DNA of 64,000 nucleotides from Bacillus sp. EB106-08-02-XG196 (GCF_013396335.1 NZ_JABWSY010000017.1:1-64000), one strand, 5' to 3'. Numbered from the stretch's first letter, positions 1 to 8,885 are shown. Made by a program: numbers and translations. Notes: generated by a model not told the origin, from the letters alone.

Positions 1-151
1 GTTATCCCAGTCTTACAGGCAGGTTGCCCACGTGTTACTCACCCGTCCGCCGCTAACCAAGAGGTGCAAGCACCTCATGATTCGCTCGACTTGCATGTAT
101 TAGGCACGCCGCCAGCGTTCGTCCTGAGCCAGGATCAAACTCTCCAATAAA
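1..151 (-). rRNA. rrs: 16S ribosomal RNA, 5' end (partial)
   Basis: The reverse complement starts with the Bacillus-type 16S 5' end (TTTATTGGAGAGTTTGATCC, then TGGCTCAGGACGAACGCTGG) and runs off the left edge, so only about the first 150 nucleotides are present. The 5' boundary is placed by similarity to the B. subtilis mature end and could be off by a few bases. Transcription comes from the two promoters to the right, so this is the start of an rrn operon whose remaining genes lie outside the window. Confidence 0.97.
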
Positions 152-230
152 GTTGATTAGCTCAAAATGTTACGTTGGCTTAGCTTTTATATAAAGCTAA
201 AAAATTGTTTGTTGACGTTCTTGTTTGTTT

Positions 231-245
231 AGTTTTCAAAGAGCA
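231..245 (-). promoter_or_regulatory. boxA-like antitermination site in the rrn leader
   Basis: Between the promoters and the 16S start, the minus strand reads TGCTCTTTGAAAACT, the sequence found in Bacillus rRNA leaders that matches the NusB/NusE boxA element. Its place about 80 bases before the 16S 5' end fits a role in rRNA antitermination. Recognition is by motif only. Confidence 0.7.
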
Positions 246-295
246 ATATTTCTTCGTTTACTTCGTGAACAACTTCGCTCAGAAGCAACTCTATT

Positions 296-324
296 ACTAT
301 ATCATTTCGTTAACTTCGCGTCAA
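296..324 (-). promoter_or_regulatory. rrn promoter P2 (proximal)
   Basis: On the minus strand, TTGACG (319-324), a 17-base spacer and TATAGT (296-301) form a strong sigma-A promoter. It is the nearer of two promoters to the 16S gene. Confidence 0.9.
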
Positions 325-388
325 TACTTTTTTTGAAAAGTTTTTAACGCCTGCGTGTTGTTAATCCGTTATTAACGACTGCTAAAAT

Positions 389-417
389 ATAATAACACCA
401 TTACCAACTAACGTCAA
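389..417 (-). promoter_or_regulatory. rrn promoter P1 (distal)
   Basis: On the minus strand, TTGACG (412-417), a 17-base spacer and TATTAT (389-394) form a second sigma-A promoter 93 bases upstream of P2. Tandem promoters are usual for Bacillus rrn operons. Confidence 0.85.
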
Positions 418-467
418 CAATATATTTAAATTAATTTCACCTCATTCGTTTAACTTCTTTATATAGA

Positions 468-506
468 AGAAAGCCGACTCTCAAAATTGAGCTCCGGCTT
501 TCTTTT
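468..506. terminator. hairpin terminator-like element
   Basis: The arms AAAGCCGACTCTCA and TGAGCTCCGGCTTT pair around a short AT loop and are followed on the plus strand by a short T-rich tract. It lies between the rrn promoters and the ptsG 3' region and probably insulates the rrn operon from read-through; the working direction is uncertain. Confidence 0.55.
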
Positions 507-544
507 GCTGAATACCGAGGAGTCAGAGCTAAAATCACCCTAAT

Positions 545-700
545 GAGTGACAACTTCTTCTCTTTTTATAAGGTTATGAGTTCTTATCACCCTTATGAAT
601 GACCGCTTCTTCCCTTTTTATAAGGTTACGGGCTCTCATCGCTCTTATGAATGACCGCTTTCTCCCTTTTTATAAGGTTACGGGTTCTCATCCTTTAAGA
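545..700. repeat. three 52-bp tandem direct repeats
   Basis: Three adjacent units of exactly 52 bp (545-596, 597-648, 649-700) share a GAATGACCGCTT start, a central TTTTTATAAGGTTA block and an ending like CTCATC..CTTAT. The first unit is the most diverged. A decayed partial unit (ATCACCCTAAT) precedes them at about 534-544. The period is not a multiple of three and no reading frame runs through, so they are non-coding. They sit between the ptsG terminator and the rrn promoters. Function unknown. Confidence 0.85.
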
Positions 701-710
701 TCTATATAAC

Positions 711-749
711 AAAAAATGCCGGCTCTCAAATCTCGAGAGCCGGCATTTT
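711..749 (-). terminator. Rho-independent terminator of ptsG
   Basis: The perfect stem AATGCCGGCTCTC / GAGAGCCGGCATT is followed on the minus strand by a T run. It lies directly after the ptsG stop codon. Confidence 0.9.
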
Positions 750-751
750 GC

Positions 752-2821
752 TTATTTCGTAATTTTAATAATCCCTGTTTGTTTCAGATCAACTTGACCT
801 GGCTTTTCAATCACTACCTTTTCACCTTCTGCTAAGTTTGTGAAGACAATCGGCGTAATAATTGATGTTGCATGTTCTTTAATATAATCCAGATCAACTT
901 TTAGTAATGGCTGACCTTGTTCAACAACGTCATTCTCAGCTACTAAGGTTTCAAAGCCTTGACCTTTTAGGTTTACGGTATCAATTCCAACATGGATGAG
1001 AATTTCGCGTCCTGTATCAGAGAGAATTCCAATGGCATGCTTAGTCGGGAACAGGTTAACGATTTTCCCATTTACAGGTGATACAATTGTACCCTCTACC
1101 GGAACAATCGCAAAGCCATCGCCCATCATTTTCCCAGCAAACACTTGGTCTGGAACTTCTGTGATTGGTTTTAGTTCACCTTTCAACGGTGCCATAAACC
1201 CTTCATCTTCTGTACTGCGTGCATTTTGAAGTGCATCTGGATTAATTTCCTCGATTTGCTGTTCCACACCCTTTTCTGGTGCTTTCACAGTGGTACGAGG
1301 TTTTTTACCATCCATAATGTCTTTCATTTGTCCTTTAATGGTTTCTGAACGCGGTCCAAAGATCGCTTGGATGTTGTTCCCTACTTCAAGCACACCCGCA
1401 GCGCCAAGCTTTTTAAGCTGTGCTTTATCAACTTCTTTAATATCATTAACAGAAACACGAAGGCGGGTAATACATGCATCTAAATGTGCAATATTTCCTT
1501 TACCGCCCATCGCATCTAAAATATTGGTAGCTAAATCACTTGACCCCGCTTTACCAGTTGGAGCTTGGTTTTCTTCTTCCTCTAATTCACGTCCTGGAGT
1601 TTTTAAATTAAAGGTACGAATCGCAAAACGGAAACCAAAGTAGTATACAACCGCAAAGACTAAACCTACAGGAATAACAATCCAAGCATTAGTTTGTGGG
1701 TTAATTAATCCGAATAGGATATAGTCAATTAATCCGCCAGAGAAAGTCATCCCGATTTTAACATCTAACATGTGCATAATCATAAAAGAGAAACCTGCAA
1801 AGATGGCGTGAATACCGAATAAAATTGGTGCTACGAATAAGAATGAGAATTCAATTGGTTCTGTAATACCTGTTAAGAACGATGTAAGGGCAGCTGACGC
1901 CATTAAACCTCCTACGAGAACTTTCTTTTCAGGCTTTGCTTCATGATAAATCGCTAAAGCTGCTGCTGGAAGTCCAAACATCATGAATGGGAACTTCCCT
2001 GTCATAAATGTTCCAGCTGTTAAATTTTGAACATTATCTGTGATTTGTGCCATGAAAATACGCTGATCTCCACGAACTACTTCTCCTGCTTTTGTAGTGT
2101 ATTCTCCGAATTCATACCAGAAAGGAGAATAGAAAATATGGTGTAATCCGAATGGAATTAGTGAACGTTCAATGACTCCGAAAATAAAAGCAGAAATTGT
2201 TAAGTTTGCATGTACCATGTTTTGAGAGAACGCATTTAGACCATTTTGAATTGGCGGCCAAATGAATATCATCAACAGTCCTAAAAGTAGAGCAGTAGCT
2301 GCCGTAATAATTGGTACAAAACGTTTTCCTGCGAAGAATCCTAAATAAGATGGTAATTCAATTTCATAAAACTTATTGTACATTGCTGCTGCTAGTATAC
2401 CAACGATAATACCGCCAAATACTCCTGTTTGGAGAGTAGGTATCCCTAGAACATTTGCATAGTTTAGTCCATTTACATCTTCTGGTGTAATCCCAAGGAC
2501 CGTGCCCATCGTTACATTCATGATTAGGTAACCAATAATCGCTGCAAGACCAGCTGTACCTTCTCCTCCAGCTAAACCAACTGCTACCCCAACCGCAAAC
2601 AAGAGCGGAAGGTTTCCAAAGATGATATCTCCAGCTTTTTGCATAACAGCTGCAATCATATCAACTGTGCTGTTATCTAAGAATGGAGCTAATTCTAGTA
2701 GTGCTGGGTTTCTAAGCGCTGCTCCCAAAGCAAGTAAGATACCTGCAGCAGGCAAAAGAGCAACCGGCAGCATTAACGCTTTACCGACTTTTTGCAAGAC
2801 GCCAAAAGCTTTTTTAAACAT
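752..2821 (-). CDS. ptsG: PTS glucose-specific EIICBA permease
   Basis: Phosphotransferase permease that takes up and phosphorylates glucose at the cytoplasmic membrane. Three domains are visible in order: a multi-spanning EIIC of about 400 residues, EIIB with the phospho-cysteine motif ACITRLR (Cys about 450), and EIIA with the phospho-histidine motif IHVGIDTV (His about 610). The 689-residue length is normal for a fused EIICBA. An upstream in-frame start would add eight residues, but the ATG at 2821 has GGAGG eight bases before it and starts the typical MFKKAFGVLQ. The gene lies behind a GlcT antitermination site and directly downstream of glcT, as in B. subtilis. Glucose specificity, rather than N-acetylglucosamine, rests mainly on that context. 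Confidence 0.95.
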   Translation of the reverse strand: MFKKAFGVLQKVGKALMLPVALLPAAGILLALGAALRNPALLELAPFLDNSTVDMIAAVMQKAGDIIFGNLPLLFAVGVAVGLAGGEGTAGLAAIIGYLIMNVTMGTVLGITPEDVNGLNYANVLGIPTLQTGVFGGIIVGILAAAMYNKFYEIELPSYLGFFAGKRFVPIITAATALLLGLLMIFIWPPIQNGLNAFSQNMVHANLTISAFIFGVIERSLIPFGLHHIFYSPFWYEFGEYTTKAGEVVRGDQRIFMAQITDNVQNLTAGTFMTGKFPFMMFGLPAAALAIYHEAKPEKKVLVGGLMASAALTSFLTGITEPIEFSFLFVAPILFGIHAIFAGFSFMIMHMLDVKIGMTFSGGLIDYILFGLINPQTNAWIVIPVGLVFAVVYYFGFRFAIRTFNLKTPGRELEEEENQAPTGKAGSSDLATNILDAMGGKGNIAHLDACITRLRVSVNDIKEVDKAQLKKLGAAGVLEVGNNIQAIFGPRSETIKGQMKDIMDGKKPRTTVKAPEKGVEQQIEEINPDALQNARSTEDEGFMAPLKGELKPITEVPDQVFAGKMMGDGFAIVPVEGTIVSPVNGKIVNLFPTKHAIGILSDTGREILIHVGIDTVNLKGQGFETLVAENDVVEQGQPLLKVDLDYIKEHATSIITPIVFTNLAEGEKVVIEKPGQVDLKQTGIIKITK

Positions 2822-2879
2822 AATATATACCTCCAATTTATTCATGGCTCATTAAGCGTTTTCATTTACCTGAGAAAAA

Positions 2880-2973
2880 CAAAAAAAGGCATGAGTAAAA
2901 GTTCAATTGAATAAGGCTACGGGTATAGATTACCCAAAAACCTTTGTTTCAATTAATACTTTTCACTCATGCC
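2880..2973 (-). terminator. conditional terminator in the ptsG leader
   Basis: GGCATGAGTGAAAAGT near 2973 pairs with ACTTTTACTCATGCC near 2887 and is followed by a T tract, giving a long leader hairpin ahead of ptsG. Its 5' arm overlaps the antiterminator, so the two structures exclude each other. Confidence 0.85.
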
Positions 2974-2993
2974 TGATCGAATCAGTAACACGT
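2964..2993 (-). promoter_or_regulatory. RAT, ribonucleic antiterminator bound by GlcT
   Basis: The minus strand reads ACGTGTTACTGATTCGATCA followed by GGCATGAGTG, essentially as I remember the B. subtilis ptsG antiterminator. By the known mechanism, unphosphorylated GlcT binds this RNA hairpin when glucose is transported, blocking the overlapping terminator and allowing ptsG transcription. Confidence 0.88.
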
Positions 2994-3005
2994 AAAAAAT
3001 AATAG

Positions 3006-3848
3006 CTATTTAAATTTTTTCTGTATTCGTTGCAAATGCATAGTTAAATATACCGCTTCTGCATCAAATACTTTCATTTTTAATGTTTGTTGCATCACTT
3101 TAATGAGCTTCCATGAGAGATTATAGCACACAGGATATTCTTGTTTCAATAGGGAATTTATTTTTTCTGGTTCTTCTACTTTTTCCCCTTTAATGACTCT
3201 CTCAATGGTAAATCGAAGGTGACGCACAAGCCTCATATAATCAATGCTTTCTTTATCAATATCAATTTCAAACTGCTCTTCGACCATCTTTACCAGCCTG
3301 CTGACGAGCTGGGAATGTTGATTTACGTCAGATAGGTTCCTTTTAGTCATTGCACTATGAATATGAAGCGCAATAAAACCAATTTCACCAATAGGCAGGT
3401 TCGCTCCGGTCTTTTCATTAATGAGCCGGACAACCTCTGTTGCAATTTCATATTCATGCCGATAAAGTGTTTTTGTTTCAACCAAAAATGGATTACTTAT
3501 TTCCATTCCATTTCTTGCTCTTGAAATCGCAAACATTAAATGATCTGTTAATGCTACATGAATATGCTCATCTAGAAGCGTATTTGTTCTTTGCTTGATC
3601 AGACCAATAGCAGAGATAATTACTTCTAATAATTCATTATCTATAAAAGGAAGCAATTTAATATAATTTTGCTGTTCCTTTTCGTTTTTAAGTACAAATA
3701 GTTTTTCAACTGAATCCGTTTCAATAAATTCTCCATGTTTCCGATTGAAACCAATTCCTTTTCCGATCAAAACAACTTCCTCGTAGGAAGGGTGTTCAGC
3801 TATTAAAACATTGTTATTTAACACCTTATCAATCAACAGCTTTACCAT
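3006..3848 (-). CDS. glcT: BglG-family transcription antiterminator GlcT
   Basis: RNA-binding antiterminator controlling ptsG. The N-terminal 55 residues are a co-antiterminator RNA-binding domain (NNNVLIAEHP, VLIGKGIGF), followed by two PTS regulation domains at about 65-170 and 171-280 with the expected histidine contexts (DEHIHVALTDH, FIALHIHS, LTMHLQRI). Full length at 280 residues. GGGGGAAGGG stands just before the ATG. PTS phosphorylation of the PRD histidines sets its activity; its target RNA lies directly downstream. Confidence 0.95.
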   Translation of the reverse strand: MVKLLIDKVLNNNVLIAEHPSYEEVVLIGKGIGFNRKHGEFIETDSVEKLFVLKNEKEQQNYIKLLPFIDNELLEVIISAIGLIKQRTNTLLDEHIHVALTDHLMFAISRARNGMEISNPFLVETKTLYRHEYEIATEVVRLINEKTGANLPIGEIGFIALHIHSAMTKRNLSDVNQHSQLVSRLVKMVEEQFEIDIDKESIDYMRLVRHLRFTIERVIKGEKVEEPEKINSLLKQEYPVCYNLSWKLIKVMQQTLKMKVFDAEAVYLTMHLQRIQKKFK

Positions 3849-3888
3849 AACCCTTCCCCCATTTCGTACCGATTATCTTTGTATTTCC

Positions 3889-3917
3889 ATGTTATAAGAG
3901 ACAAATCAAGAAGTCAA
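3889..3917 (-). promoter_or_regulatory. glcT promoter
   Basis: TTGACT (3912-3917), a 17-base spacer and TAACAT (3889-3894) stand about 40 bases upstream of the glcT start. Confidence 0.7.
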
Positions 3918-3936
3918 CGACAATATTCGACAACCT

Positions 3937-5064
3937 TTATTTATACGTAATTCCCCTTATCGCTATTAAAAAGAATCCCACTGTAAATCCAAGCAACGCT
4001 AGTGTATCCTTTAGCAGTGTAGTGGGATGCAGGCTGCCACTGATGATTTCTTTAAACCCAGACATCGCCCAGCTTTGGGGTACAGCCAAAGAAATCTTTT
4101 GCATAAATTCGGGAACAAGGTCAATTGACCAATACACACCGCCAAGCATACATGTACTAACAATTAACACCGCTCCTATAGCGCCTGCTTGCTGTTTCGT
4201 TTTAACAATTCCAGCAATCATAAGACCAAAACCAACCACACATAATATCACCAATGAGGCAAAAGGTATCATGTAGGTTAAATTCCCCCAAGTGGTGTCA
4301 AACAACAGGTTCATAGCAGTCATTAATACAGCAAACTGAAACCAGCCCATTAAAAAATAAGCAATTAAATAACCTAAACTAATCTGCAGCTTACTTGCTG
4401 GGGTAACCATCAATCGACTCCACGTACCACCGATTCGTTCATCTAGAATAGTGGAAGCAGCACCCGAGAGACCAAACATCATAAACATGATAGCAAAACC
4501 AACAAACATTAAATTTATTTCCACTGTGTTGTTATCATCCCTTTGAATCGTTTGTTTTTCGATGGCAACTCCTTTACTGGATGCGACTTCTTCCAGTAAA
4601 TCCGGTAAAGCAGCAGAATCGTTTTCCTCCGCAATCTTAAGGATGCGAATAATTAAGTTTGCTGTTCCTTGCAAATGGTGCTCTAAAGCAAGGTAATCTT
4701 CTGTTTTACTGCGAAGAATCACATCAAACAATTGTTGTTTTTCTATTAGTTTTTGTTGGATGTTAATGGGAATGACAATCGCAGCTACTGTATCCTGCTC
4801 TTCCACATGTTCTTTTGCTTCCTGCAATGTTACTTTATTCCACTGATAGTGTTCATTTTTCTTCAAAAGATTAAAGATTTCTGCACTATGTTCTTCTTCA
4901 TTCATTACAACATCGACCACTGGTTTTGTTTGTTCTGACTCTATAGCAATTCCACCAAAAATCCAGCCAAATAAGCCCGGCAAAATAAACATCATAACCA
5001 AAGCTCCCGGTGATTTAAAAAGCCCCTTTAAATGAAGCCATGCAACTGCCCAAATTCTACGCAT
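3937..5064 (-). CDS. ABC-2 type transporter permease (LnrN-like)
   Basis: Membrane subunit of a drug-export type ABC transporter. Topology is typical of ABC-2 permeases of the YhfQ/LnrMN kind: one N-terminal helix (about residues 15-38), a large extracytoplasmic domain (about 40-185), then five C-terminal helices. Start chosen at 5064 because AAGGAGG stands seven bases upstream; a longer frame to 5109 has no such signal. It overlaps the preceding permease by eight bases, showing translational coupling. Gene order ATPase-permease-permease matches lnrLMN (linearmycin resistance) of B. subtilis, but the substrate here is unknown. Confidence 0.85.
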   Translation of the reverse strand: MRRIWAVAWLHLKGLFKSPGALVMMFILPGLFGWIFGGIAIESEQTKPVVDVVMNEEEHSAEIFNLLKKNEHYQWNKVTLQEAKEHVEEQDTVAAIVIPINIQQKLIEKQQLFDVILRSKTEDYLALEHHLQGTANLIIRILKIAEENDSAALPDLLEEVASSKGVAIEKQTIQRDDNNTVEINLMFVGFAIMFMMFGLSGAASTILDERIGGTWSRLMVTPASKLQISLGYLIAYFLMGWFQFAVLMTAMNLLFDTTWGNLTYMIPFASLVILCVVGFGLMIAGIVKTKQQAGAIGAVLIVSTCMLGGVYWSIDLVPEFMQKISLAVPQSWAMSGFKEIISGSLHPTTLLKDTLALLGFTVGFFLIAIRGITYK

Positions 5065-6229
5065 ACTTCCCCCTCCTTTCAATTGAAAGGCGAAATAAGC
5101 CAATCGCAAAAAATAATAACCCTAAGCCAATCGAGCTCAATACGGCAGGTATAATTTCAAAAAACGATGACCCTGACATTAAATCTAAATAGGTTTGGAG
5201 CGCGAGACCATTCGGTAATATTTTAGAAACAGAAACAAACCAATCTGGGAATATATATAACGGCGCCATGCTCCCGCCTAAGGCAGCGAAAATCTGGGTT
5301 CCTAACATTCCAGCTGCATTAAAGGCTTTCTCTGTTTTGATAAAAGAGCCTGCCAATACACCCAAACCACAAGCACTTATGACAAAAGCAAATGTCATTA
5401 TTACAACACCGGCGATTGAATTTCCCCAATCAACTCCAAATATAAACTTTGTGCCAATAATAATGACAAAAGCCTGTATTAAGGAAATAACGATTAAACC
5501 AATCATCTTTCCAGTAAGGTAGTTTATGTAGGTTAAATTTGATATCAACAAACGTTTAAAAACCTCTTGCTCTTTTTCGAGAATCATTGTCGAAACACCT
5601 TGAACGACGGTCATTAGCAGGAACATGACACCCATGGCTGCAGCATAGTACTGAAAAGAACTAACTGGATTCGCGTCTAAATCTATAGATGTTACATTGA
5701 GAAGATCATGACTAGGTTCTTCTAACGCGGCATTACCTTGAACAGGGAGTGCCATATTTGCTGAAATTGCTTCAATTGGTACCGTTTGAGCAAATTGTTC
5801 CATTACACTTGAAACGATGGTTGCTTTAATACCTGGATCAGGAACAGTGATTAGCTTTACACTCGCTTGTTCTCCCGTCATTAACGAAGCTGTAAATTCC
5901 TCATCGATAACAATTCCTACATCAAGTTTATGTTCCTTAATTTTTTCAACCATTTCTTCTTCTTGAAAATATTTGACCTTAATTTGATCAGATAGTTCCT
6001 TCTCGAAAACCTCTTCCGATAATACTCCGCCTAGCTGCCCTTGATCCAAATTAACAATTCCCAATGTAAATTTTTTAATTGTAACAACATCATTACCATC
6101 CATCATATCGCCAAATGCTGATCCTAAAATAGCAATTAACAAAAGAGGCATCGCGATTAATGTTAATAACGCCTGTTTATCACGAACAATAATCATTAAA
6201 TCTTTCCACGCCAGCCACCAGGAAGTCAT
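5057..6229 (-). CDS. ABC-2 type transporter permease (LnrM-like)
   Basis: First of two related permeases encoded after the ATPase. Same plan: N-terminal helix (LLTLIAMPLLLIAILGSAFG), extracytoplasmic domain with DVGIVID and KVKYFQEEEM stretches, and a C-terminal five-helix ABC2_membrane region beginning at FQYYAAAMGVMFLLM. Three consecutive ATG codons occur at the start; the third (6229) best fits the GGGGG Shine-Dalgarno spacing, but 6235 is possible. The pair probably forms a heterodimeric channel with the ATPase. Confidence 0.85.
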   Translation of the reverse strand: MTSWWLAWKDLMIIVRDKQALLTLIAMPLLLIAILGSAFGDMMDGNDVVTIKKFTLGIVNLDQGQLGGVLSEEVFEKELSDQIKVKYFQEEEMVEKIKEHKLDVGIVIDEEFTASLMTGEQASVKLITVPDPGIKATIVSSVMEQFAQTVPIEAISANMALPVQGNAALEEPSHDLLNVTSIDLDANPVSSFQYYAAAMGVMFLLMTVVQGVSTMILEKEQEVFKRLLISNLTYINYLTGKMIGLIVISLIQAFVIIIGTKFIFGVDWGNSIAGVVIMTFAFVISACGLGVLAGSFIKTEKAFNAAGMLGTQIFAALGGSMAPLYIFPDWFVSVSKILPNGLALQTYLDLMSGSSFFEIIPAVLSSIGLGLLFFAIGLFRLSIERRGKYA

Positions 6230-6240
6230 CATCATTCCCC

Positions 6241-7185
6241 CTAATCTCTTAAGCTTCTTCCAGTTAAATGCAAAAAGACACTTTCTAGGTTAGGTTCAAC
6301 AATTTCCACAGATGAAACCTTCGTCCCGTTTTTTGTTATTAACTGGATTAATTCACTAAGAATCGCTTGCGGTTCTTTATGAAAAACGGTAAGCAAATTG
6401 TCTTTTATCAACACATCTTTTTCCAAAACAAGACTTTCTATTAAACCGCTTATCTCTAAATTGTTTGGCTTTTCATTATCCATAGTGATGATTATTCTTG
6501 ACCGATCACCGATGGCCTCCCTCAACTCACGGAGGGTCCCGCAGGCAATTAACTCCCCGTGGTCGATTATCCCAATCCGTTCACAAAGGTATTCCACTTC
6601 CTCCATATAATGACTTGTATAGATAATGGTCATTCCATTTTGATTTAAGGATTTTACGGTATTGAGAATATGATTTCTTGACTGCGGATCGATTCCCACT
6701 GTCGGTTCATCCATGATTAATACTTCTGGTTTATGCAGGATTGCTGCACCAATATTTACCCGCCGCTTCATCCCGCCCGAAAAAGTACTGATTTTATCCT
6801 TAGCCCGGTCTTTCAGCCCAATGATTTCAAGGACTTCATCAACAGCTTTTTCAAGAGCATTTCCAGATAAATCATACATCCTCCCCCAAAACTTTAGATT
6901 CTCTCTTGCTGATAATGTCTCATAGAGTGCAATTTCCTGAGGGACCACACCTATCGACTTTTGGGCTTGTTTTGGATTTTTGATAACATCAACACCCGTT
7001 ATTTGGATACTTCCTGAGGTCGGAGGGTATAACCCGGTGATCATGTTGATTGTAGTGGACTTTCCTGCACCATTTGGTCCAAGCAAACTGAAGGACTCGC
7101 CTTTCTCCACCGAAAAGGACACACCCTTCACTGCTTCTAACTTTCCAAAGCTTTTTCCCAGCTCCTGAACGTTTAGTATCTTCAC
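6241..7185 (-). CDS. ABC transporter ATP-binding protein (LnrL-like)
   Basis: Energises the two neighbouring permeases. Walker A GPNGAGKST, signature TFSGGMKRR, Walker B VLIMDEPTVGID and the H-loop TSHYMEEVE are all present, followed by a C-terminal regulatory extension of about 90 residues common in the DrrA/NatA class. I prefer the GTG at 7185 because AAGGGAG stands eight bases upstream; an ATG at 7215 would add ten residues with poorer spacing. No two-component regulator adjoins, unlike the B. subtilis lnrJK-lnrLMN locus. Confidence 0.9.
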   Translation of the reverse strand: MKILNVQELGKSFGKLEAVKGVSFSVEKGESFSLLGPNGAGKSTTINMITGLYPPTSGSIQITGVDVIKNPKQAQKSIGVVPQEIALYETLSARENLKFWGRMYDLSGNALEKAVDEVLEIIGLKDRAKDKISTFSGGMKRRVNIGAAILHKPEVLIMDEPTVGIDPQSRNHILNTVKSLNQNGMTIIYTSHYMEEVEYLCERIGIIDHGELIACGTLRELREAIGDRSRIIITMDNEKPNNLEISGLIESLVLEKDVLIKDNLLTVFHKEPQAILSELIQLITKNGTKVSSVEIVEPNLESVFLHLTGRSLRD

Positions 7186-7297
7186 TTTCGACACTCCCTT
7201 CCCATTCCCTTTCATATACCCCTATCATACAGCAGAAAATTGGAAAATTTTATCTATTTTTATGAAAAATAAAAATATTTTGTGAAATAGTTCACAG

Positions 7298-7334
7298 CAC
7301 AAAAAAAGAGCCTGCGATCATCACAGACTCTTTC
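7298..7334 (-). terminator. terminator of pbuG
   Basis: AAGAGTCTGTGATGATCGCA pairs with GGCTCTT and is followed on the minus strand by a run of seven T. It ends just after the pbuG stop codon. Confidence 0.85.
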
Positions 7335-7341
7335 AACAACA

Positions 7342-8667
7342 TTATAAAAATAAGAAGTAAAGAACGAAAATAACAAAGAAGAAGTACATGATTGGATGAA
7401 TTTCTTTCTTACGCCCTTTAACAATCATTGTAATTGGGTAAAAGATAAACCCAATTGCAATCCCTGTTGCAATGCTATATGTCAAAGGCATAGCAATCAT
7501 AGTAAGGAAGGCTGGTACAGCAACTTCAAATTTCGTCCATTCAATTTTCCCTAATGAACCTACCATCAGCGCCCCAACAATGATTAAGGCTGGTGCTGTT
7601 ACGGCTGCTGTTACTACTGATAATAACGGGAAGAAGAACAATGATAGTATAAACAACGCTGCTGTCACAAGTGATGCAAAACCTGTTCTTGCACCTGCTG
7701 CTACCCCAGCAGATGATTCAATATAAGATGTTGTCGTTGAAGTACCTAGGACTGCACCAACCGTTGTTGCTACTGAGTCAGCAAGTAACGCTCTGCCTGC
7801 CCGTGGTAATTTATTGTCTTTGATCATTCCTGCTTGATTCGCCACCGCTACAAGTGTCCCAGCATTATCAAAGAAATCGACAAACAAAAGGGTCAAGATA
7901 ACTCCAAGCATGGCCATTGAGTAAAACGAACTATCTGTTAAAGAAGAAAACGCAGCTCCAAATGTAGGTGCTATACTTGGAACGGAATCGACAATTTTAT
8001 CTGGTGTATCAATTAAGTTAAAAATCATTCCTACGATAACAGTAATAATCATTCCGAAAAATACTGCACCATTAATTCCTCTAGTCATCATAATAACTGT
8101 TATAATTATCCCGAAAATAGCCAGCAAAGTTGGTCCAGCTGTCAAATCACCTAATCCAACAAGGGTTGCATCATTGTTTACTACAATACCTGCACTCTGC
8201 AATCCAATAAAAGTTATATATAACCCAATACCTGCTCCAACGGCATGCTTTAACTCAATCGGAATCGCATTGATTAATTTCTCACGTAAACCCGTAAGTG
8301 TTAATAAGAAGAAAAATACACCAGAAATGAATACTGCACCTAAAGCATGCTGCCATGGAACGCCGCTTCCTAGCACAACTGTATAAGCAAAAAAGGCGTT
8401 CAATCCCATACCTGGTGCTAAGGCAATCGGGAACTTTCCTAGAAGACCCATAATAATAGATCCAATCGCTGCAGCCAAAGCGGTTGCTACAAATACTGCT
8501 CCGTAATCCATTCTAAGGGCATCTGGTAAATCCGGTACACTTGATAGTGTTAATGTCAGCGGGTTAACAACTAATATATAGGCCATCGCCAAGAAGGTAG
8601 TCATTCCGCCAATAATCTCACGGCGATAATTCGTCCCTAATTCTTTAAACATAAAATACTTCTGCAT
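7342..8667 (-). CDS. pbuG: guanine/hypoxanthine permease, NCS2 family
   Basis: Proton-coupled purine base uptake permease. The 441-residue protein has the AzgA/PbuG-type N-terminus (GTNYRREIIGGMTTFLAMAY), the PGMGLNAFFAY motif and about 12-14 hydrophobic helices. The open frame continues upstream to 8844, but those 59 codons run through the purine riboswitch; the true start is the ATG at 8667 with AGGGGG seven bases before it. The guanine-type riboswitch and the neighbouring guaA match B. subtilis pbuG. Expression should fall when guanine or hypoxanthine is plentiful. Confidence 0.95.
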   Translation of the reverse strand: MQKYFMFKELGTNYRREIIGGMTTFLAMAYILVVNPLTLTLSSVPDLPDALRMDYGAVFVATALAAAIGSIIMGLLGKFPIALAPGMGLNAFFAYTVVLGSGVPWQHALGAVFISGVFFFLLTLTGLREKLINAIPIELKHAVGAGIGLYITFIGLQSAGIVVNNDATLVGLGDLTAGPTLLAIFGIIITVIMMTRGINGAVFFGMIITVIVGMIFNLIDTPDKIVDSVPSIAPTFGAAFSSLTDSSFYSMAMLGVILTLLFVDFFDNAGTLVAVANQAGMIKDNKLPRAGRALLADSVATTVGAVLGTSTTTSYIESSAGVAAGARTGFASLVTAALFILSLFFFPLLSVVTAAVTAPALIIVGALMVGSLGKIEWTKFEVAVPAFLTMIAMPLTYSIATGIAIGFIFYPITMIVKGRKKEIHPIMYFFFVIFVLYFLFL

Positions 8668-8700
8668 TTTCTTTCCCCCTAAGAATCTATCTTTTATAAA

Positions 8701-8855
8701 AACAAAAAACGCTCCGATATCTCTACCGGAACGCTTGACTTGGGGCAAGTGTAAATAATAGAGGATTACCCTCTTTTTATAACACTGCCTCGTAGTCAAG
8801 CCATTTAAGGTGGCTCGGTAGAAACTTTTGGGCCATATTCCCAAGATTATACGAG
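8701..8855 (-). promoter_or_regulatory. guanine-type purine riboswitch and expression platform of pbuG
   Basis: The aptamer (8789-8855) has P1 arms CTCGTATAATC and CTACGAG, the conserved ATATGG and GTTTCTACC junction segments and the GGCTTGACTACG 3' part. The discriminator base in GAC is C, which by the known code means guanine/hypoxanthine rather than adenine. It is followed by a terminator hairpin (CGTTCCGG...CGGAGCG plus T run, 8701-8735). Ligand binding should favour termination. Confidence 0.95.
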
Positions 8856-8885
8856 ATAAATCGACAAATTATTTACTTCCCATTT

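Noticed and set aside
545..700. CRISPR array
   Set aside because: The units are directly adjacent with no unique spacers, only three in number, and no cas genes lie near.
8668..8844. 59-residue N-terminal extension of PbuG
   Set aside because: It would translate the purine riboswitch; the ATG at 8667 has proper spacing to AGGGGG.
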